In this document: one piece after another, positions 52,836 to 61,425 of the stretch
Numbering within the stretch: position 1 is the stretch's first letter
Layout: each line of letters starts with the position of its first letter
Assembly (NCBI GenBank): GCA_963818775.1
Contig: CAWFUF010000011.1
Coordinates: 1,080,645-1,144,644, forward strand
DNA from: JAMXLO01 sp963818775
GTDB taxonomy: Bacteria; Pseudomonadota; Alphaproteobacteria; Acetobacterales; Acetobacteraceae
Direction: 5' to 3'
DNA length: 64,000 nt
The notes under the pieces: generated by a model
The model's database searches: none
What the model saw: the letters and a program-made list of their open reading frames with translations, nothing else
What the model was told of the DNA's origin: nothing
Position numbers and translations under genes: made by a program

Positions 52836-54001
52836 CCTCGCGCTTCCTTTGTTTTCGGGGAGATGCAGGACGATAAACAACCGCAACGGAAATACTTGTG
52901 ACGGACGCTGTACGTTTCGCGTTAATAACAGACTGCTCACGGAACCGTGAGCTCCTCGGCTATGGCTGAAGCGCACTTACTATCACTACTTTGGCAGAAT
53001 GCATTTTATCGCTATGCCGAGCTGAGCCATATCCGACAGTGCGGACATCGCAGATGCGGCCAGCGCATGATGTGAGCGAGGATGGCATGACGTACCGCTG
53101 GCAGGCTTGGCTGTGGGGGTGGCTCGTTGATTCTTTTTTTCCCGCCTCGCGCTTGCGAGGCGGCGATGCTGAAGGAAGGCATAGGCGATCATCGTCATGA
53201 GGGCATGACGGTGGATGCCATGCCACGATCGTCCCTCGAAGTGATCGAGACCGAGTTCTTCCTTTAGTTGCTGATGGGCCTGCTCACAAATCCACCGCGC
53301 CTTGATGGTACTGGCGAGCACCTTGAGAGTCGTGTCGACGGGCAGGTTCGAGAGGTAGTATTTGCGCTCTCCGCTGGAGCGACGTTCGCCGATCAACCAG
53401 GCCTCCTCGCCGGGCATGTGCTGGCCGCCCATGTCGCGAATGCGTTGCCTCGACCCGTCAGCGACCCGTACCCTCACAGCAGAGAAGCGTGCCGACAATC
53501 GACCTTTTGTGCCGCGGCGCCAACTGACCGAGCGCCAGGCAGCGCCCGCAAGCATCGCCTCTGCCGAGATCGACCTGCGGTCGGGGATGTGTCGCTGCCG
53601 TGGGCGACCGTGGCCGGCGACGGGAAAGATCAATGCCACATCACCCGGATAGACCTTCTGATGCCGTGGAATGCCGACAGCCCATTGCAGACCGCGCTCA
53701 CTGAGCGCGTGCCGGAACGGCGCACTCATGCCGTAGCCGGCATCGGCCAGCACGCATCCGAAGCGCACGCCTGCGGCTCTCATCCGGTCGACCTCGTCGA
53801 TGGCGATCTCAGGTTTGCTGCGGAATGCCTGGTGATCCGTCGGAACCCGCGTCCTTGCCATACGATCGTGAGCGTGGACTGATGGCCGCCTACCGTCGTG
53901 CTCACAAGATATGGGAGCCTTCATTGTCATAGTGAGGATCGGCAAGTGTCCATCAAGGAGTAGTGGACACTTAGCCAGGTTGCACAGGATAGGACGTTCC
54001 G

Positions 54002-54508
54002 TTGAGTGCATTGCCGGAGACGAGCGACAGGGTGAAGGTCTCGCGCCGTTCGTGGCCGCTTGAGGAGAAGCGGCGGATTGTCGAGGAAGCGTTTGGTCCC
54101 GGCATGTCGGTTGCCGATGTTGCGCGCCGTCACGGGTTGAATTCGAATCAGGTGTTCAATTGGCGGAAAGTGATTGGAACGCGGCCTACGGCTGAGACTT
54201 CAGAGGCATCTTCGTCTGCACAACAGACACAGCCCGATGCACCGCCCGCTGGTGCCGCGGATGGGTTTCTTTCGATCGGCGCGATTGTGGAGCCTAAGGA
54301 CGAAGGTACAGTTCGGAGGCTCAATTCGTCCGCTCTGCTGGTGGGGCAGGCGCCGCAGGATCGCGGTGCGGATGCGCGCCCGGCGATGGACGAACGCCCG
54401 GGGATGGTCGAGATCGACCTGCCATGTGGGACGCGTCTTCGGGTGGATGCGTTCGTCAATGAGCGGACGCTGCGGCGTGTCCTGTGCGTGTTGCGGAGCC
54501 TGTCGTGA
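54002..54508 (+). CDS. tnpA: IS66 accessory protein TnpA
   Basis: Up to 168 residues from TTG 54002. A helix-turn-helix of the Tnp-8/orphan OrfA type: WPLEEKRRIVEEAFGPGMSV and VARRHGLNSNQVFNWRK, followed by a variable linker and the C-terminal VEIDLPCGTRLRVDAFVNER. IS66 TnpA is a DNA-binding helper needed for transposition. The stop at 54508 overlaps the GTG start of tnpB. Confidence 0.85.
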   Translation: MSALPETSDRVKVSRRSWPLEEKRRIVEEAFGPGMSVADVARRHGLNSNQVFNWRKVIGTRPTAETSEASSSAQQTQPDAPPAGAADGFLSIGAIVEPKDEGTVRRLNSSALLVGQAPQDRGADARPAMDERPGMVEIDLPCGTRLRVDAFVNERTLRRVLCVLRSLS

Positions 54509-54861
54509 TTCCGATGGTGCCGGGTACGAAGGTGTATCTGGCCTGTCATCCTGTCAGCATGCGCCTGGGATTTGATGGTTTGGCGGCACGTGTCGCGCAG
54601 GTGCTTGATGGCGATCCGTTCTCGGGCCATTTGTTTCTCTTTCGTGGCAAGCGGGCCGACTATCTGAAGGTGCTGTATTATGACGGCACTGGATTATGCC
54701 TGTTCGCCAAGCGCCTCGAGAGCGGCAAGTTTGTCTGGCCGCCGATCGTGGACGGTAAGATGGTTCTGACGCCGGCGCAGCTCACACTGCTCATCGAGGC
54801 AATGGACTGGCGGCGGACGGTTGCGGCGGACGTGCCGCGAAAACCTGTGGCGGTTGGCTGA
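54505..54861 (+). CDS. tnpB: IS66 accessory protein TnpB
   Basis: 118 residues from GTG 54505 (MIPMVPGTKVYLACHPVSMR), overlapping tnpA by 4 bases. The invariant IS66 Orf2 core is present: SMRLGFDGLAARVAQVL, HLFLFRGKRADYLKVLYYDG and LCLFAKRLESGKFVWP. It is required for IS66 transposition; biochemical role unknown. Confidence 0.9.
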   Translation: MIPMVPGTKVYLACHPVSMRLGFDGLAARVAQVLDGDPFSGHLFLFRGKRADYLKVLYYDGTGLCLFAKRLESGKFVWPPIVDGKMVLTPAQLTLLIEAMDWRRTVAADVPRKPVAVG

Positions 54862-54934
54862 GAAAAATGCCGGCCTGAGCAATATCTGTGCGTCAGGCCT
54901 TGTACGCCAGCCCGCGATTCTGTATCTCGCGTCT

Positions 54935-56539
54935 ATGTCGTTAGCGACCTTGCCACTGCCGGACGACCCCACCGCGCTGCGCAACCTCGCGGTTGATTTG
55001 CAGGCAGAGCTGGCACGCAAGGATATCGAGATCGCCGCCAATGCGGCCGAGATCCATGCCAAGACGCTATATATCGAGAAGCTGAAGATGCAGCTGGCGG
55101 TGTTGCGCCGCGCGCGCTTCGGCCGCTCCTCCGAGAAGCTTGACCACGCGATCGAGCAGCTTGAGTTGCTGATCGGCGAACTCGAAGCGGATGCCGGTGC
55201 GCGAGGCGCGCGGAACTGTCGGCGATCCTGACGCCAGGAGGGAACCAAGCAACCCGTCAAGCGGCGGGAACGCCAACATCCGGTCCGTAAACCGCTGCCG
55301 CCACACTTGCCGCGCGAGATCATCACCCACGAAGCAGCCTGCACCTGCCCGAGCTGCGGCGGCACGGTGTTCAGCCGCATCGGCCAGGACGAGCGCGAGG
55401 TGCTGGAATACGTGCCCTCCAGCTTCAAGGTGATCCGCCACATCCGCCCGAAGCTGAGCTGTCGCGCTTGCGAGACGATCGTGCAGCCGCCGATGCCCAG
55501 TCTGCCGATCGAACGCGGCCGGCCCGGCCCCGGCCTGCTCGCGCAGGTTCTGGTGGCGAAGTTCTGCGACCATACACCGCTGCACCGCCAGGCCGGCATC
55601 TATGCCCGCGAAGGCGTCGAACTCGACCGCTCGACCTTGGCCGACTGGGTGGGGCGGTCAGTATTCCTGCTGGCCCCCTTGGCCGAAGCCATTGGCCGCC
55701 ACGTCCGCGCCGGGCAGGTGCTGCATGCCGACGACACCACCCTCCCGGTGCTGGCGCCCGGCACGGGGAAAACCAGGACCGGCCGGCTGTGGGTGGTCGT
55801 GCGGGACGAACGTCCGTTCGGATCGGACATTCCGCCGGCCGCCTACTATCGCTACTCGCCGGACCGCAAGGGCATCCACGCCCAGGCGCTGCTCGGCCGC
55901 TGCCGCGGCTTCCTTCATGCCGATGGCTACGCCGGCTTCGACAGTCTCTATCGGCCCACCACGCCGGACGGCGAGCCGCCGCTGATCGAGGTGGCGTGCT
56001 GGAGTCACGTACGCCGGAAATTCTACGACATCCACCACGCCTCGGCCTCGCCGATCGCGCGCGAAGCAATGGAGCGCATCGCCGCCCTGTTTGTCATCGA
56101 GACCAGCGTTCGCGGACAGGCGCCTGATCGACGCCTGGCCGCGCGCGTCCAATACGCCCGGCCGCGATTGGACGAGTTGAAGCAATTCCTCCAGGGCTCC
56201 CTGAAACGGATCAGCGGCAAAAGCCCGCTCGCCGGCGCTATCCGCTATGCCCTCACACGATGGAACGCGCTGCTGCGCTACCTCGCGGACGGTCGGCTGG
56301 AAATGAGCAACAACGCCGCCGAGCGCGGCATGCGAGCGCCAGTTCTCGGCCGCAAAAATTACCTCTTCTGTGGCTCCGATGCGGGCGGACAACGCGCCGC
56401 TTGTGTCTACACCATCGTCGAAACGGCGAAGATGACCAGCATCAATCCGCAGGCCTATCTGTCCGACGTTCTCGCACGCATCGCAGATCATCCCATCCAC
56501 AAGATCGACGCCCTGCTCCCCTGGCTTTGGACACAATAG
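54935..56539 (+). pseudogene. tnpC: IS66 transposase TnpC with an internal TGA
   Basis: From ATG 54935 (MSLATLPLPDDPTALRNLAV): coiled coil (AARKD to LRRARFGRSSEKL), zinc-binding CTCPSCGGTVF and LSCRACETIVQPPMP, then the DDE domain with LHADDTTLPVLAPG, FLHADGYAGFDSLY and the Glu in MSNNAAERGMRAPVLGRKNY. Residues before and after are in the same frame, but a TGA at 55229-55231 interrupts it. Around it (about 55195-55235) the family-like RRAELSAIL appears in another frame, so two compensating indels are likely the true cause. Without them the protein is about 534 residues. Confidence 0.88.
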
Positions 56540-57177
56540 TCCAGCTCAGGGATCGCCACGAACCATCAATGCCGCGGTCGTCGGTAGACGCTTACATACG
56601 ATCGGCATCGCTCGTCCAGCTCTCCGGCAGGAACAGCCGCAGCCCCACCATCACCGGTACCTCGCCGCTCGCCAGTGTCACCGAGACTAGCGTCTGGCAA
56701 TTCGCAGTCTTGCCGAGCACAGAGGCGTATTGCGGGGCCACACCAGCGGAATGGTTGCCCTTCTTCGGCAACGCCGTGTCGTCGATTACCAATACAGCGC
56801 CTTCTCCTCCCACAAGCCGGTCCGCCTGGATAAGCAGTTCCGCCTCCAACGGTGCCGCATCCCAGACACCGGCCGCCACGAAATGATGCAGTTGGTCATA
56901 ACCGCCCGGAACCACACGCTCCGCCATCGGCTGAACACTCTTCCGCTCGCCTGGTCCGATCAGTCCCAAAATGTACAGTGGACACATTCGCCGCCGGGTC
57001 TTGTGCCCCAAACGATTGAGGAAAGGCTCGAGCCAGCACTCAAGCTCAGCAGTCCAGTCTAGCCTCGTACCCGCCACGATCGGCCTCCAACAAGCCGATC
57101 CTGCAGGAATCATCGATTAGCCAATTCGGGAATCCCAAACGCGATGCCATCAGCCATATTCTGCCAAAGTAGTGCTA

Positions 57178-57249
57178 GGGCCTGTCATCAATTCAGCCAA
57201 ATAAGCCCGGCGGTCAGGTGGATGGCGGCGAGGAAGTTGCGCGCGGCGG
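57178..57249 (-). pseudogene. 3' end of the IS5-type transposase gene, separated from its body
   Basis: On the minus strand it encodes ARNFLAAIHLTAGLIWLN and a stop, the usual C-terminus of IS427-group orfB proteins. The body at 60721 upward ends with RAIATRYDKTA. Joining them at the shared GGCGG (57245-57249 and 60722-60726) restores RYDKTARNFLAA. Confidence 0.85.
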
Positions 57250-57286
57250 AACGTGTCAACGACTTTGATACATCCGGGATCGGCAT

Positions 57287-58300
57287 TCAGGCTTGGATCT
57301 TCAGCGTTGACGCTGGTGGATTGATCCAGGCAGCGGTTGGTTTGTCAGGCGGTGTTGGTGGTTTGTTGACGAAGCGCTCTGGGTTGTTGCGGAACGCGCG
57401 ATCGAGTGTGTTCTGACGTGCGGCGTGAATGGCATCGGTCTGACCGTAGTGGACCTGGTCCGATGTCATCAAGCCGATCCCGGCATGGTGATGCTGCTGA
57501 TTGTACCAATCGAAAAAGCGGCGACAGAAGCTTTTGGCGTCCTCGATGCAGCCGAAGCGTTGAGGGAAGCGCGGCTGATACTTGAGGGTTTTGAAGTGGC
57601 TCTCGGAGAACGGATTGTCGTTGGAGGTATGCGGTCTGTTGTGTGAACGGGTGACGCCGAGGTCGGCAAGCAGCAACGCGGTAGCCTTGGCCTTCATCGG
57701 GCCGCCGCGGTCGGCGTGCAGGGTGAGTTGACCGGGAAGCACGTTGTGTTTCGCAATGGCATCATCAAACAACGGCCTGAACAGCGCGGCGCTCTCTGCA
57801 TCAGCCACGCACCAACCCACCACGCGGCGACTGAAGATGTCCAGAATGACGTACAGATAGAAGTAGCTCCACTTCGTTGGTCCCATAAGTTTCGTGATGT
57901 CCCAGGACCAGACCTGGTTGGGCAGTTCGGCGATAAGTTCAGGCTTCCGGTAGGCGGGATGGCGGAGCTGCTCGCGGCGTTCGCGGACTTCGCAGTGTTG
58001 TCCAAGAATGCGATACATGGTGCGGATCGAGCAGTGGTAGACGCCTTCATCGAGCAGGCTGGCGTAGATTTCGGCCGGCGCCTGGTCTGCGAAGCGCGGC
58101 GCATGCAACAGCTCCAGTACCACCTGCTGTTGCGGATCGCTCAATGCCCGGGTCGGCTTCGCTCGCTGGCGGTCGATCGCCGGTGGCGCGGCCAGGCGGG
58201 AGCGGCGGCGCTGGACGCTGGCACGTGACACCCCAAGCGCGGCGCAGACCGCGGCGGTCATGCCGCGGGCGGGTGCGAGTGCAACGACAGCCTCGGTCAA
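57287..58300 (-). CDS. IS3-family transposase OrfB
   Basis: 337 codons open. The integrase-type catalytic core is clear: VWSWDITKLMGPTKWSYFYL (first Asp), LTLHADRGGPMKAKATALLL (second Asp) and NDNPFSESHFKTLKYQPRFP (Glu), the DD(35)E triad. It ends PTAAWINPPA, as in related alphaproteobacterial elements. It is made as an OrfAB fusion by -1 frameshifting from orfA; the upstream residues starting MTEAVVALAPARGMTA belong to the linking part. Confidence 0.9.
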   Translation of the reverse strand: MTEAVVALAPARGMTAAVCAALGVSRASVQRRRSRLAAPPAIDRQRAKPTRALSDPQQQVVLELLHAPRFADQAPAEIYASLLDEGVYHCSIRTMYRILGQHCEVRERREQLRHPAYRKPELIAELPNQVWSWDITKLMGPTKWSYFYLYVILDIFSRRVVGWCVADAESAALFRPLFDDAIAKHNVLPGQLTLHADRGGPMKAKATALLLADLGVTRSHNRPHTSNDNPFSESHFKTLKYQPRFPQRFGCIEDAKSFCRRFFDWYNQQHHHAGIGLMTSDQVHYGQTDAIHAARQNTLDRAFRNNPERFVNKPPTPPDKPTAAWINPPASTLKIQA

Positions 58301-58319
58301 GCTTCGCCGTCGCTGGGCG

Positions 58320-58691
58320 TCAGCGGGATGCCCAGCAGCGCCGCAACTTTTTTTGGATATCGATGATGGCTTCGGCTCGCGTCAGGCGCAGTGCCAGACG
58401 GGCATTATCGCGCTGAAGTGCGGTCACTTCGGCTGAAAGCGGGCTCGGGTCGGTAGCCTTCGGGCCGCGCTTGCCGGGAACCAGTGCTGTGAAGGACCCG
58501 GCGTCACGCTGCCGTCGCCAGTCAGTGAGAGCCGATGAGTAAAGTCCCTCGCGACGTAGGATCGCGCCGATACCACCGGTCGCCGTGGCGCGATCGGTCT
58601 CCGCCAGGATGCGTAGCTTGTCCTGCGCAGTGAACGTCCGGCGGCGCGGACGGTCCGATAATTCGGGTGATGGCGAGGCTGGCCTCGCCAT
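58320..58691 (-). CDS. IS3-family transposase OrfA
   Basis: 123 residues. The helix-turn-helix segment RRRTFTAQDKLRILAETDRA and IGAILRREGLYSSALTDWRR binds the element ends, and the leucine-zipper-like LSAEVTALQRDNARLALRLT mediates multimerisation. The C-terminus IDIQKKLRRCWASR is read across the A7 slippery run, where about some ribosomes shift to orfB. Confidence 0.88.
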   Translation of the reverse strand: MARPASPSPELSDRPRRRTFTAQDKLRILAETDRATATGGIGAILRREGLYSSALTDWRRQRDAGSFTALVPGKRGPKATDPSPLSAEVTALQRDNARLALRLTRAEAIIDIQKKLRRCWASR

Positions 58692-58715
58692 CAGGTGTCT
58701 GCTGCATGGGCATGT

Positions 58716-59002
58716 GCGAGATCATCCTTCCGCGCCCTCAAGTCTAGCCAAACATATTCGAAATTTCCCGCCTGAGCGATGTTGATGCGCTGCCGCGCTA
58801 TCGAGCAGCCATGCATCGCCGGTTTCGGTCGAGAACAGGACCAGCTGACCAATCGTGATGATGCGTCCGTCGTGGTGGGCCGCTCGGTGCTGGATATGCG
58901 CACCTCATCGGCCAGCCGAATGCTGCCGCCTTCCACGATCCGCTTGCCCGGGCCACGCTTGACAGATTTTCGAACCCTACCGGGTCTCGCGGGGTTTGCC
59001 AT
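58716..59002 (-). pseudogene. Decayed small gene with an FSTETGDAWLLD motif
   Basis: On the minus strand, starting MANPARPGRVRKSVKRGPGK, a basic N-terminus leads into IRLADEVRISSTE. In another frame the sequence continues AHHDGRIITIGQLVLFSTET then GDAWLLD, a motif I recall from conserved hypothetical proteins of about 100-150 residues in alphaproteobacteria. A frameshift near 58885 and an early stop near 58716 leave it broken; the IS3 insertion may have removed the rest. Its ATG and the ATG of the rightward 538-residue gene share the palindrome CCATGG (58999-59004). Confidence 0.4.
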
Positions 59003-60617
59003 GGACCTGTTCACCCAGCTGTTCGGCAGCTTGCTTGCCTTCGTCTACCACTGCTTCGACCGCATCGTCATATACGGCTACCTCAGCGGGCTGTCGCGGC
59101 CCGAGCGGGTGGTGAACTTCTTCCATCAAGTCGCTGGCGTTCCCGTGGTCAGCAGGGAGATCCTGAGCCAGCGCACCGCCGACTACCAGAACTGGGTGGA
59201 AGCCTTCGCACGCAATCATCGTATCCCGATCGAATGGGCAGAAAAGGGCGTGCGGAAGGAAGACCATACCCTGCCGTGGCGACGCCGCATGGTGCGGGCG
59301 GATAGCTACGGCGTCTATTACATCCTCAAGAGCATGGAGCAGGGGCCGACCTTTCGCGTCACCGTGCCAAGATACCCCACCAAGGACGCCAATTACCGCA
59401 TCCTGGCGCGTCAGCGCAGCCGCTTCACCCACTACTATTTCTACATCCGTGACGAAACCCTCGGCCCGATGGTCATGCGGGTCGCCTCGTTCCTGCCGTT
59501 CCAGGCCACGTATTACCTCAATGGTCACAGCTTCATCGAGCAGGAGCTCAACCGAGCGCGGATCGGCTTCCGCAAGACCGACAATGCCTTTCTCGCGGTG
59601 GATGACGTGGCCGCGCTGCAGGCCGCCGCCGATCGGCTGAGCCCGGAGATCATCTGCCAACGGCTCGACTATTGGACGCTGATCCTGGGCCCCAAGTTCT
59701 CCGCCAAGGAGCGCACCCGGCTCAACCTGTCGCGCTTCTACGCGATCGCCCAGATCGAATACTGCCGCAACTTCATCTTCAAGCGGCACTTTCCCATCCA
59801 CAAACTGTTCGAACGCAGTTGCGAGCTCGGTCTGTGGCGGCTCACCGGCGACAAGATCGCCGCAATCTTCGGCACACGTGTGAACCGCAGGATGCGTGGC
59901 AAACTTGCCACCATCATCGACCGCGCCGAGCACGGTCACCATGTCTTTCGTGCCTATTTCAAGCACGCCTTCCTCAAACAATACGAAAAGTTCGCCACCT
60001 ACCTGCGCAACGAGCTGGTCTCAAACAACCTCGCCGATTTCCATCTCAGGAAGGGACTGGATCATCTCCATGCCGTGCGCGAGCGGTTCCAGACCATCAC
60101 AGATCGCTTCGCCGGCTTCCAGGCGCAATGGCTCAACGTCCATGTCGACTTCCCGCTGCTGCAACGTCTCGCCCTCCCCATCACCGTCGGCGCAGTCCGC
60201 TATCCCGGCATCAAGCTGCACGATCCGCGCGTCATCCGCCTCTTCGAGGTCCTCCTGCACGGCGGCAGCCACGTCGGCGGCTGGACCGCCAAGCAAATCC
60301 ATCAGGCTGTCCTCGGCACCTTCCAGCTCTCCGACACACGCTACGCCATCAACCAACTGCGCTACGACCTGCGCAAACTCAAAGGCCACGGCCTGCTGCA
60401 GCGGGATGGATCCCGCTACGCCTACCGCCTCTCCCCAAAAGGCGTCCAGGTTGCGCTGCTGTTCCTCTTCTTCCACAAAAGACTCTGCGGTCCGCTCGCA
60501 CACAGCCGTTTCCACCACCGCCCCGTCGCCCGTCATCAGCCGCCCAGTAAATCGGAAACCGCTTATCACCGCGCCGACAAAGCCATCCAACAGATCGTCG
60601 ATCTGCTTGCCGCGTGA
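59001..60617 (+). CDS. Uncharacterised conserved 538-residue protein with C-terminal winged helix
   Basis: From ATG 59001 (MDLFTQLFGSLLAFVYHCFD). I recall homologues as conserved hypothetical proteins scattered among mobile DNA, with strongly conserved blocks: YGYLSGLSRPERVVNFFHQV, WVEAFARNHRIPIEWAEKGV, GVYYILKSMEQGPTFR, RSRFTHYYFYIRDE, FIEQELNRARIGFRK, LDYWTLILGPKFSAKER and LWRLTGDKIAAIFGTRVNRR. The C-terminal 100 residues look like a winged helix (GWTAKQIHQAVLGTFQLSDT, QLRYDLRKLKGHGLLQRDGS), suggesting DNA binding. No DDE, HUH or recombinase motif is apparent. It is intact, unlike most of its surroundings. The open frame extends 74 codons upstream, but the block starting MDLF is the family-like start. 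Confidence 0.72.
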   Translation: MDLFTQLFGSLLAFVYHCFDRIVIYGYLSGLSRPERVVNFFHQVAGVPVVSREILSQRTADYQNWVEAFARNHRIPIEWAEKGVRKEDHTLPWRRRMVRADSYGVYYILKSMEQGPTFRVTVPRYPTKDANYRILARQRSRFTHYYFYIRDETLGPMVMRVASFLPFQATYYLNGHSFIEQELNRARIGFRKTDNAFLAVDDVAALQAAADRLSPEIICQRLDYWTLILGPKFSAKERTRLNLSRFYAIAQIEYCRNFIFKRHFPIHKLFERSCELGLWRLTGDKIAAIFGTRVNRRMRGKLATIIDRAEHGHHVFRAYFKHAFLKQYEKFATYLRNELVSNNLADFHLRKGLDHLHAVRERFQTITDRFAGFQAQWLNVHVDFPLLQRLALPITVGAVRYPGIKLHDPRVIRLFEVLLHGGSHVGGWTAKQIHQAVLGTFQLSDTRYAINQLRYDLRKLKGHGLLQRDGSRYAYRLSPKGVQVALLFLFFHKRLCGPLAHSRFHHRPVARHQPPSKSETAYHRADKAIQQIVDLLAA

Positions 60618-60720
60618 CCTTCGCAGCAACAACACGATTGTTGAACGCTTTTGGTCAAGGATTCGCTCAGGTAGAATCTAAATTCCCGGCAGCGCCATGT
60701 CTCATCTTCATTGGCACGGA

Positions 60721-61425
60721 GGGCGGTCTTGTCGTAGCGGGTGGCGATGGCACGGAACTGCTTGAGTTTGGCGAAGAAGTTCTCGATGAGGTGACGCGCC
60801 TGGTAGATGTATTGGTCGTAGTCGCGAGGCAGTCGCCGGTTTGCCTTGGGCGGGATCACCGCCGTTTTGCCGGCCGCAGCCAGCGGCGCGATGACCCGCT
60901 CATCGGCATCGAACGCTTTGTCGGCGATCAGCGTGTCGGCTTGCATCGAGGGCAGGAGGTGGTCGGCGCCGACCAGATCATGCGCCTCTCCGCCGGTCAG
61001 GAAGAAGTTGACCGGGTTGCCGAGCGCATCGACCAGGGCGTGGATTTTGGTGCTCAACCCCCCGCGTGATCGGCCGATCGGCTGGTCCTCGCCGGCTTTT
61101 TTTGGGCGCCGGCGCTGTGCTGATGGGCACGCACAATGGTGCTGTCGATCATCGCATATTCATTGTCGGCGTCAGCGGAAAGATGCAGGAAGACCTTCTC
61201 CCAGACACCCGATTTGGCCCAACGGCTGAAGCGTTGATGCACGTTCTTCCAGTCACCGAAGCGCTCCGGCAGATCGCGCCACGGCATGCCGGTGCGGTAG
61301 CGGTACAGCACCGCCTCGACGAACAGCCGGTTGTCTGCCGCCGTCACTCCCACATGTCCCTCCTGTCCAGGCAGCAGGTCCCGGATACGCTCCCATTGAT
61401 CGTCGCGTATGCCATAACGTCGCAT
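60721..61425 (-). pseudogene. IS5-type transposase (orfA plus orfB body), 3' end displaced
   Basis: orfA from ATG 61425: MRRYGIRDDQWERIRDLLPG, AVLYRYRTGMPWRDLPERFG and AMIDSTIVRAHQHSAGA (first Asp). At a run of seven A (T at 61097-61103 on the plus strand) the frame shifts to orfB: GRSRGGLSTKIHALVDALGN, LIADKAFDADERVIAPLAAA (second Asp) and RHLIENFFAKLKQFRAIATR (Glu). The shift is the programmed type usual for the IS427 group. Past YDKTA the reading frame enters the inserted unit; the true C-terminus is at 57178-57249. Confidence 0.88.

Larger units (their letters stand above)
53868..56595 (+). mobile_element. IS66-type insertion sequence, with 8-bp target duplication
   Basis: 2728 bp. The left end starts GTGAGCGTGGACTGATGGCC; the right end, reversed, starts GTAAGCGTCTACCGACGACC, 14 of 20 matching. 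The GTAAGCG-type terminus is typical for IS66. The flanking 8-bp duplication ATACGATC is perfect (53860-53867 and 56596-56603), the expected size for the family. It carries tnpA, tnpB and a tnpC with an internal stop, so it may no longer move by itself. Confidence 0.93.
52986..57113 (-). pseudogene. IS701-family transposase, split by IS66
   Basis: The N-terminal half (57113 to about 56596) has CWLEPFLNRLGHKTRRRMCP, LIGPGERKSVQPMA and LVIDDTALPKKGNHSAGVAP (first catalytic Asp) and ends LFLPESWTSDADRM. The C-terminal half (about 53867 to 52986) continues ARTRVPTDHQAFRSKPEIAI, FGCVLADAGYG, KYYLSNLPVDTTL and ARWICEQAHQQLKEELGLDH (catalytic Glu region). The junction codons GAT CGT ATG occur on both sides because of the 8-bp duplication. 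Together about 463 residues. The stop codon lies inside the left inverted repeat. Confidence 0.9.
52984..57174 (-). mobile_element. IS701-type insertion sequence interrupted by an IS66-type element
   Basis: Both ends carry the 17-bp inverted repeat CACTACTTTGGCAGAAT (left 52984-53000; right 57158-57174 reversed). The left flank is CTAT (52980-52983). The right flank is CTA (57175-57177), interrupted by an IS5-type element; the base after that element is T (61455), so the original right flank was also CTAT. Without the IS66 insert and its extra target copy, the element is 1455 bp, normal for IS701, and its single transposase gene would be intact. Confidence 0.88.
57287..58691 (-). mobile_element. 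IS3-family insertion sequence (coding extent; ends not resolved)
   Basis: Two overlapping-type genes, orfA (58691-58320) and orfB (58300-57287), linked by a run of seven A (7 T on the plus strand at 58348-58354) suited to programmed -1 frameshifting. The exact ends could not be set: no convincing inverted repeat pair was found around 57250-57290 and 58700-58790. The left end must lie within about 35 bp of the end of the surrounding unit. Confidence 0.8.
57250..60720. mobile_element. Candidate undescribed transposon-like unit with imperfect terminal inverted repeats
   Basis: 3471 bp exactly filling the break in the IS5-type element. The left end reads AACGTGTCAACGACTTTGAT then ACAT; the reversed right end reads TCCGTGCCAATGAAGATGAG then ACAT. 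Sixteen of the first 24 positions match without gaps. A likely 5-bp target duplication GGCGG flanks it. Contents: an IS3-family element close to the left end, a decayed minus-strand gene, and an intact gene for a 538-residue protein of unknown function. I recognise no known transposase in it apart from the IS3, so the 538-residue protein is either the mobility factor or a passenger moved in trans. Confidence 0.5.

Noticed and set aside
58348..58354. Frame break between IS3 orfA and orfB as damage
   Set aside because: A run of seven A at the overlap is the normal programmed -1 shift site of IS3 elements.
57250..58790. 57250 end as the IS3 left inverted repeat
   Set aside because: No matching partner was found near 58700-58790 (best about 7 of 14), whereas the 60720 end matches at 16 of 24.
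61097..61103. Frame break in the IS5-type transposase as damage
   Set aside because: Also a seven-A slippery run, usual for the IS427 group.
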